Below are positions 59,601 through 63,770 of a stretch of DNA of 63,770 nucleotides, one piece after another. Within the stretch, counting starts at the first letter, position 1. Every line of letters starts with the position of its first letter. The position numbers were made by a program, and so were the translations under genes. The notes below the pieces were generated by a model. That model saw only the letters and a program-made list of their open reading frames with translations, ran no database searches and had not been told where the DNA came from. Source of the stretch: an uncultured Oscillospiraceae bacterium (GTDB taxonomy: Bacteria; Bacillota; Clostridia; Oscillospirales; Oscillospiraceae); assembly GCA_934511165.1 (NCBI GenBank), contig CAKSWA010000006.1, forward strand, positions 1-63,770. The letters are read 5' to 3'.

Positions 59601-60256
59601 TGTTCGGGCGCGTATTCCGCTATCAGGGTTGGCTCTGGCGGGCGCTGAACACGCTGACGGATATTCTGGCGCTGAGCGTACTGTGGCTTTTGTGCAGCCT
59701 CCCCGTGCTGACGCTGGGCGCGGCGACAACGGCGCTCTATGATAGCGTTGTGCGCTGCATACGCTATAAAAAGCCGCGGCCCTACGAGCGCTTTTTCCGC
59801 ACGTTCAAAAATGAGCTTGTGCCGGGCGCGCTGCTGACGCTGCTGTGGGGCGCGGTCGCCGCGCTCGGGCTGTGGATGCTCGCGCTGCTGCGGCAGTACA
59901 GTGCCGAGTCGCCCTCTGCCGGGGCGGCGGGCGCGGCGTACTATGTCGCACTGGTGCTGCCGCTTGGCGCGGCGTGCTGGGTTTTCCCGATCCTTTCACG
60001 CTGTACGCTCGGCTTCGGCGCGCTGAACAAAACGGCACTGAAATTCGCCGTCGGCCATCTGCCCTCAACCGTGGTACTCGTGCTGATGACGGTGGAGATC
60101 ATGCGGCTGAGTGTGCAGTGGATATTCCCGCTAGCATTCATGCCGGCAGTGCTGATGCTGCTCTGGTCGCTCTTCACCGAGCCTGCGTTCAAAAAGCACG
60201 GCGCGGGGATCACCGCGGAGACGGAGAACGGTACGCCCACAGAAAAGGACGAATAA
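59600..60256 (+). CDS. DUF624 (YesL-type) membrane protein
   Basis: The 218-residue product has five spans: ALNTLTDILALSVLWLLCSL, LVPGALLTLLWGAVAALGLW, AAYYVALVLPLGAACWVFPI and two more, and the family feature PVLTLGAATTALYDSVVRCI. DUF624 proteins are found in sugar-use operons of Firmicutes with unknown function. It overlaps the esterase stop and ends the operon at a terminator. Confidence 0.88.
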   Translation: MFGRVFRYQGWLWRALNTLTDILALSVLWLLCSLPVLTLGAATTALYDSVVRCIRYKKPRPYERFFRTFKNELVPGALLTLLWGAVAALGLWMLALLRQYSAESPSAGAAGAAYYVALVLPLGAACWVFPILSRCTLGFGALNKTALKFAVGHLPSTVVLVLMTVEIMRLSVQWIFPLAFMPAVLMLLWSLFTEPAFKKHGAGITAETENGTPTEKDE

Positions 60257-60263
60257 AGAAACA

Positions 60264-60300
60264 GCGGCTCATCCGATCAAAACGGATGAGCCGCCTTTTT
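60264..60300 (+). terminator. Terminator at the right edge of the sialic-acid module (repeat copy 2)
   Basis: GCGGCTCATCC/GGATGAGCCGC stem with a CTTTTT tail. Loop is GATCAAAAC against AATCAAAAC in copy 1 at 50718-50753. Confidence 0.85.
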
Positions 60301-60313
60301 GAGTCATTGCCTA

Positions 60314-60568
60314 TCAGGCACAAAAGCCGCACTTCGAAGAGTGCGGCTCGGTGTTGTCTGTCTCGTGCTCGAAAACCGGCTCTGTGAGGAAGCCGAGAAT
60401 TTCACCGCTGAGATCCATGCAACAGATGTAGTTCATCCATTCGGTAGAGAAGTTGATCTCGAAAAGCGTTTCTTCCTGATGGATGTGGATATCGAGAACT
60501 TCTTCGGGAGCGACATTGGCGTAAGCAGTAACGGTTTCGGCGATATAATTCTGAAAGCTCATTTTCAT
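60314..60568 (-). CDS. Small protein with Cys-rich C-terminal tail, unknown function
   Basis: An 84-residue acidic protein, MKMSFQNYIAETVTAYANVA, ending HSSKCGFCA. No membrane span or domain I recognise. The C-terminal CxxC and two internal Cys (NYICCMDL) could bind a metal or undergo thiol chemistry. GGAGGGT precedes the ATG at 60568 by a normal distance. Its end lies near the shared terminator at 60,264. Confidence 0.6.
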   Translation of the reverse strand: MKMSFQNYIAETVTAYANVAPEEVLDIHIHQEETLFEINFSTEWMNYICCMDLSGEILGFLTEPVFEHETDNTEPHSSKCGFCA

Positions 60569-60668
60569 GGTTCATACCCTCCGGCAATAAATTCATCGTT
60601 TTGTCCCTTGGACGATGTCATTATTATGCATCGAATTAAAATCGGTATTAACCAGAATTAAACGAAGA

Positions 60669-60708
60669 TTAAAAAAATCAGCACAACAGCTAAACTGTTG
60701 TGCTGATT
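60669..60708 (-). terminator. Terminator of tRNA-Leu (GAG)
   Basis: AATCAGCACAACAG pairs perfectly with CTGTTGTGCTGATT around a five-base loop; seven T residues follow on the minus strand. Confidence 0.9.
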
Positions 60709-60796
60709 GGTGCGGGAGAAGAGACTTGAACTCTCACGTCTATGGTTGGACACAGGCACCTCAAGCCTGCCTGTCTACCTATTCCAGCACTCCCGC
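60708..60796 (-). tRNA. tRNA-Leu (anticodon GAG)
   Basis: An 89-base tRNA with acceptor GCGGGAG/CTCCCGC, encoded CCA, long variable arm, GAGTTCAAGTC T-arm, and anticodon stem CAGGC/GCCTG with loop TTGAGGT, giving GAG. Confidence 0.92.
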
Positions 60797-60814
60797 ATGT
60801 CAAAGGCAAGTGTC

Positions 60815-60842
60815 ATTATATCATGCCTTTGAAAAATGTCAA
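60815..60842 (-). promoter_or_regulatory. Promoter of tRNA-Leu (GAG)
   Basis: On the minus strand perfect TTGACA (60842-60837), a 16-base spacer and perfect TATAAT (60820-60815). Confidence 0.8.
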
Positions 60843-60866
60843 CACTTATTTTAAGAAATTTGGAAT

Positions 60867-61523
60867 TTATCGGTAAGGCGTTCCGTCGGCACGATAAAGC
60901 GCCATGCGGCAGAAGCGTCCGCCGTCCGGCGCGCACTCCGGAAGATGCGTCCGTACCGCCGCGGTGAGCAGTTCGGGATTCACCACGGGCTCAGCGCAGG
61001 AGACGATCCCTTCAACCGTCACGATGCCGTCACCGGCGGTGAACGTCAGATCGTGCACATGCTCCGTCACGGTGAAAAGCCCCTCGCCGCGCTTTGTTTT
61101 GCGCATGACTTCCACAGGGGAGGAGAAAAGCTCCCGGCACTTTGCGGCAACGGCTTCCGTGTCGGCGGTATCGTATTCCCATGTACCCTTCACGCGCATC
61201 CATTTGAGTTCCGCGGGCTTCATTGCATTTTCGTAGCAGTCGGTCACGCGGATGCCCTCTGGCATCACGGCGGTCAGCTGCGCGGGCAGGGCGGCAATGT
61301 CCACGTCCTCGCGCACGCGGATGTCCGCAATCTGGCAGAGGCTCACCGAGCCGACGGAGAGCGGAAGCAAAATCGAGATGAGCTCGTGCGGATTAAAGCC
61401 TTCGCTGTAGCGGATGGGGATCCCGGCGCGCTTGATGGCGCGCTGCAGGGTGCGCATTGTGTCGAGATGCGACATCCATACGGCGCGGCGGGTCTGCTCA
61501 TATACGAGCCGAAGTTTATCCAT
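60867..61523 (-). CDS. TIGR03936 (DUF2344) radical-SAM-associated protein
   Basis: The 218-residue product begins MDKLRLVYEQTRRAVWMSHL and has DTMRTLQRAIKRAGIPIRYS, EGFNPHELISILLPLSVGS, the DUF2344 family. It overlaps the radical-SAM gene upstream by eight bases, the conserved pair seen in Firmicutes next to rplU/rne-like genes. Function is unknown; a role in RNA or ribosome modification has been guessed for the family. Confidence 0.9.
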   Translation of the reverse strand: MDKLRLVYEQTRRAVWMSHLDTMRTLQRAIKRAGIPIRYSEGFNPHELISILLPLSVGSVSLCQIADIRVREDVDIAALPAQLTAVMPEGIRVTDCYENAMKPAELKWMRVKGTWEYDTADTEAVAAKCRELFSSPVEVMRKTKRGEGLFTVTEHVHDLTFTAGDGIVTVEGIVSCAEPVVNPELLTAAVRTHLPECAPDGGRFCRMALYRADGTPYR

Positions 61524-63351
61524 TGCAGCGGCCTCCTTTCAGAAATGCGGCGGCGCCGCAGCCGGAGCACTGCGCCCGACAGTCGGGGGAGAGAAGCCCC
61601 TTGTGCGCCTGCTCGTATTCGCGGACATAGTGGCGCTTGTTCACACCCATGTAGAGATGATCCCAGGGCAGCACCTCGTCGAGAGAGCGCTCGCGGTTGG
61701 CGTAGAACGGGAAGGAGATGCCCTCTTCCTCCGCAGCCTTTTCCCAGCGCTTGAGATCAAAGCCCTCCGACCAGGATTCGAGAAAGGCGCCCTGCCGCCA
61801 GATGTTCTCAATCATCGCGCCGAGCCTACGGTCACCGCGCGAGAGTACAGCTTCGGTGAGCGAGGTGTCGGCATCGTGCCAGTTGTAGGTAACGGCGCGG
61901 GCCTTCATATTCTCGCGCAGCAGCGTCACGCGGCGCATATATTCCTCGCGCGTGACCTGCGGCTCCCATTGGAACGGCGTGTGCGGCTTCGGTACGAAGC
62001 ACGAGGTACTTACCGTCACGCGCAGCCCATGGCTGCGGTTGGGTGAGTTTTCACGCCAGCAATGCACCACGCGGTCGGCCAGCTCGGCGATGCCGAGCAC
62101 GTCCTCGTCCGTCTCCGTCGGCAGGCCGAGCATAAAGTAGAGCTTCACGGTGTTCCAGCCGCCCCGGAACGCGAATGCGCACGAGCGGAGAAGATCTTCC
62201 TCGGTGACATTCTTGTTGATAACGTCGCGCAGACGCTGCGTACCGGCTTCCGGCGCGAACGTGAGACCGGATTTGCGCACCTTCTGCACGCGCTGCATAA
62301 TGTCCATGGAGAAGTTGTCCGCGCGCAGCGAGGGAAGGGAGAGACCGATGCCGCGGCTCTCGCAGTAGTCCATCAGCCCGTCGCAGAGATCGTTCAGTCC
62401 GCGGTAATCGCTCGTGCTGAGCGAAAGGAGCGTGATCTCGTGATAGCCGGAGAAAGCGAGCGCTTCCTTGCCGTACTCCATGCACTTTTCCACGCTGCGG
62501 TTGCGCACCGGGCGGTAAATGTGTCCGGCCTGGCAGAAGCGGCAGCCGCGGATGCAGCCGCGGAAGAGTTCGAGACCAACGCGGTCGTGCACGATCTCCG
62601 TGGAGGGAACGATGGAATCCACGGGAAAGCAGCTGTTCTCGAAATCCTCCACGATGCGCTTGGTAACGTGTTCAGGGGCGCCGGGGGCAGCGTGCATGGC
62701 TTTGAGCGTTCCGTTGTCGTTATATTCCGGAGTGTAGAGCGAGGGGACGTATACGCCGCCGATCTGCGCGGCGCGGCGGAGAAATTCCGCTTTTCTCCAA
62801 CCCGCGGCCTTGGCCTCGCGCAGAAGCTGCAATACCTCGCCGTCTACGCTCTCGCCCTCGCCGACGATCATGAGATCGAAAAAGTCCGCCATCGGCTCGC
62901 TGTTGCAGCAAACGCTGCCGCCGGCAAACACGAGCGGCGTGAGGCTGGTGCGCTCGGCGCTGCGCAGCGGAATGCCCGCGAGATCGAGCATTTCGAGAAC
63001 GGTCGTATACGCCATCTCGTAGCCGAGCGAGAAGCCGATCGCGTCAAACTCGCTGAGCGGATCGCCGCTTTCGAGCGCGTAGAGGGGGAGACCCTTTTCG
63101 CGCATCTGCCGATCCATATCAAACCAGGGGGCGAACACGCGCTCGCACCACACGCCCGGAAGATTGTTGAGCACCCGATAGAGAATGTGCATGCCGGTGT
63201 TCGACATGCCGATCTCATAGGTGTCCGGGAAGCAGAGTGCCATGCGGAGATCCACTTCGCTTTTATCTTTCTGGATTTCGCCGTACTCGCCGCCGGTGTA
63301 CCGGGCAGGCTTCTGTACGAGCGGGAGAATTCGTTCGAGTTTCTTGTCCAT
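61516..63351 (-). CDS. TIGR03960-type B12-binding-like radical SAM protein
   Basis: The 611-residue product has an N-terminal B12-binding-like domain (LRMALCFPDTYEIGMSNTGM, VFAGGSVCCNSEPMADFFDL) and a radical SAM core with FRGCIRGCRFCQAGHIYRPV, the CxxxCxxC cluster ligands. FAPEAGTQRLRDVINKN and LYFMLGLPTETDEDV are typical of the core, and a C-terminal Cys set (CRAQCSGCGAAAF) is present. It forms an operon with the DUF2344 gene. The reaction is unknown. Confidence 0.92.
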   Translation of the reverse strand: MDKKLERILPLVQKPARYTGGEYGEIQKDKSEVDLRMALCFPDTYEIGMSNTGMHILYRVLNNLPGVWCERVFAPWFDMDRQMREKGLPLYALESGDPLSEFDAIGFSLGYEMAYTTVLEMLDLAGIPLRSAERTSLTPLVFAGGSVCCNSEPMADFFDLMIVGEGESVDGEVLQLLREAKAAGWRKAEFLRRAAQIGGVYVPSLYTPEYNDNGTLKAMHAAPGAPEHVTKRIVEDFENSCFPVDSIVPSTEIVHDRVGLELFRGCIRGCRFCQAGHIYRPVRNRSVEKCMEYGKEALAFSGYHEITLLSLSTSDYRGLNDLCDGLMDYCESRGIGLSLPSLRADNFSMDIMQRVQKVRKSGLTFAPEAGTQRLRDVINKNVTEEDLLRSCAFAFRGGWNTVKLYFMLGLPTETDEDVLGIAELADRVVHCWRENSPNRSHGLRVTVSTSCFVPKPHTPFQWEPQVTREEYMRRVTLLRENMKARAVTYNWHDADTSLTEAVLSRGDRRLGAMIENIWRQGAFLESWSEGFDLKRWEKAAEEEGISFPFYANRERSLDEVLPWDHLYMGVNKRHYVREYEQAHKGLLSPDCRAQCSGCGAAAFLKGGRCNG

Positions 63352-63439
63352 ACTTCAATGCTCCTGTACAGGATGTTCTTATATTTTATAACACTCTGAA
63401 GTTTTTTACAAGAATAGAAAAAGAGTTTCCGAAAAATAC

Positions 63440-63468
63440 TTGACAATTCCGCCCAAAGACAATATAAT
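63440..63468 (+). promoter_or_regulatory. Promoter of tRNA-Pro
   Basis: TTGACA (63440-63445), a 17-base spacer and TATAAT (63463-63468). Confidence 0.85.
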
Positions 63469-63490
63469 TCTGTCTTGCTGATATCGGTAT

Positions 63491-63566
63491 CGGGGTGTAG
63501 CGCAGTTGGTAGCGTGCTTGGTTCGGGACCAAGAGGCCGCGAGTTCAAGTCTCGCCACTCCGACCA
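63491..63566 (+). tRNA. tRNA-Pro (anticodon CGG)
   Basis: A 76-base cloverleaf with acceptor CGGGGTG/CACTCCG, encoded CCA, T-arm GAGTTCAAGTCTC, and anticodon stem CTTGG/CCAAG with loop TTCGGGA, giving CGG. Confidence 0.95.
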
Positions 63567-63567
63567 T

Positions 63568-63619
63568 GCAGAGTGTCCTTATAGGATCTGAGTATCCTGT
63601 AATGGACACTCTGCTTTTT
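63568..63619 (+). terminator. Terminator of tRNA-Pro
   Basis: GCAGAGTGTCC pairs with GGACACTCTGC around a structured loop, followed by TTTTTT. The opposing recombinase reading frame stops inside its T-tract. Confidence 0.9.
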
Positions 63620-63770
63620 TATGTAGAAAATGGTGAAAAGCCGGAACTGTCGGTGCTCACCCGTTCCCGCAGGCACAGCAGCTTGACCTTATGTTCGGTC
63701 AGCAGGTCGATGTATTGCTTTGTCATGCCCCAATCCCGCCCCAAGCGGTCAAGGCTGTTTACCAGCACTA
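63619..63770 (-). pseudogene. Serine recombinase fragment (partial, cut by window edge)
   Basis: Read from the window edge, the frame gives VLVNSLDRLGRDWGMTKQYI, DLLTEHKVKLLCLRERVSTD and ends SSGFSPFST with a stop at 63619. NSLDRLGRD matches the conserved SxxRLxRD helix of the resolvase/invertase catalytic domain. An intact domain continues beyond this point, so the gene is 3'-truncated beside tRNA-Pro. It is probably part of an integrated element outside the window. Confidence 0.7.

Overview
The window looks like chromosome of a spore-forming, GC-rich member of the Clostridia, most like the Oscillospiraceae group of gut anaerobes. Evidence: the yabP-yabQ-divIC-yabR sporulation/division cluster, a transketolase split into two genes, CarD- and MurR/RpiR-type regulators, lipoproteins with standard lipoboxes, sigma-A type promoters (TTGACA/TATAAT, 16-18 bp spacing) and short GC-rich hairpins with T-tracts as terminators. 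No species can be named from this alone.

Layout. 1-11.5 kb: an ApbE flavin transferase (cut by the window edge) with a tandem-repeat lipoprotein; a CarD-like regulator; split transketolase; a ModE-type HTH protein; a FecCD/BtuC-type permease with its ATPase but no binding protein; oligoendopeptidase F; a family 5 solute-binding lipoprotein; YedF. 11.6-13.5 kb: a decayed LysR / M20 amidohydrolase / membrane protein locus and an AT-richer methyltransferase. 13.5-22 kb: M16 peptidase, pnp, rpsO, a ParB-like HTH protein without the ParB N-domain, a lobe-I-only solute-binding lipoprotein, a DUF378 protein, and a membrane protein joining a degenerate kinase C-lobe to a C-type lectin-like domain. 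22-27.6 kb: an ABC importer of the TrpXYZ/COG2984 type, an EamA-like transporter, and cardiolipin synthase.

27.7-39.0 kb is clearly AT-richer and is an acquired island: an L-arabinose operon (broken zinc dehydrogenase, araB, araA, araD) with a divergent AraC regulator, a multi-spanning membrane alpha/beta hydrolase, an IS21-family element (istA/istB), and a broken nuclease-like gene. The island ends against a fragment of a GC-rich acetyltransferase.

39.3-50.7 kb: membrane protein and GNAT, tRNA-Leu, the yabP-yabQ-divIC-yabR cluster, a CapA-like protein, peptidase T, and an ABC exporter with two adaptor proteins flanking the ATPase, then an XRE regulator. 50.7-60.3 kb: a sialic-acid-type catabolic module (N-acetylneuraminate lyase, ABC sugar importer, RpiR regulator, N-acylglucosamine 2-epimerase, ROK-like kinase, SGNH esterase, DUF624 protein). 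It has repeated palindromic candidate RpiR operators and is bracketed by two nearly identical terminators. 60.3-63.8 kb: a small Cys-tailed protein, tRNA-Leu, the TIGR03936/TIGR03960 radical-SAM pair, tRNA-Pro, and the end of a serine recombinase gene.

The strongest leads for something undescribed are the degenerate kinase/lectin membrane protein (20.35-21.9 kb), the two-adaptor exporter (45.2-50.1 kb), the lobe-I-only binding protein beside the ParB-like protein (17.6-19.7 kb), and the regulon structure of the sialic-acid module. All function calls come from reading translated sequence by eye; no search was run.
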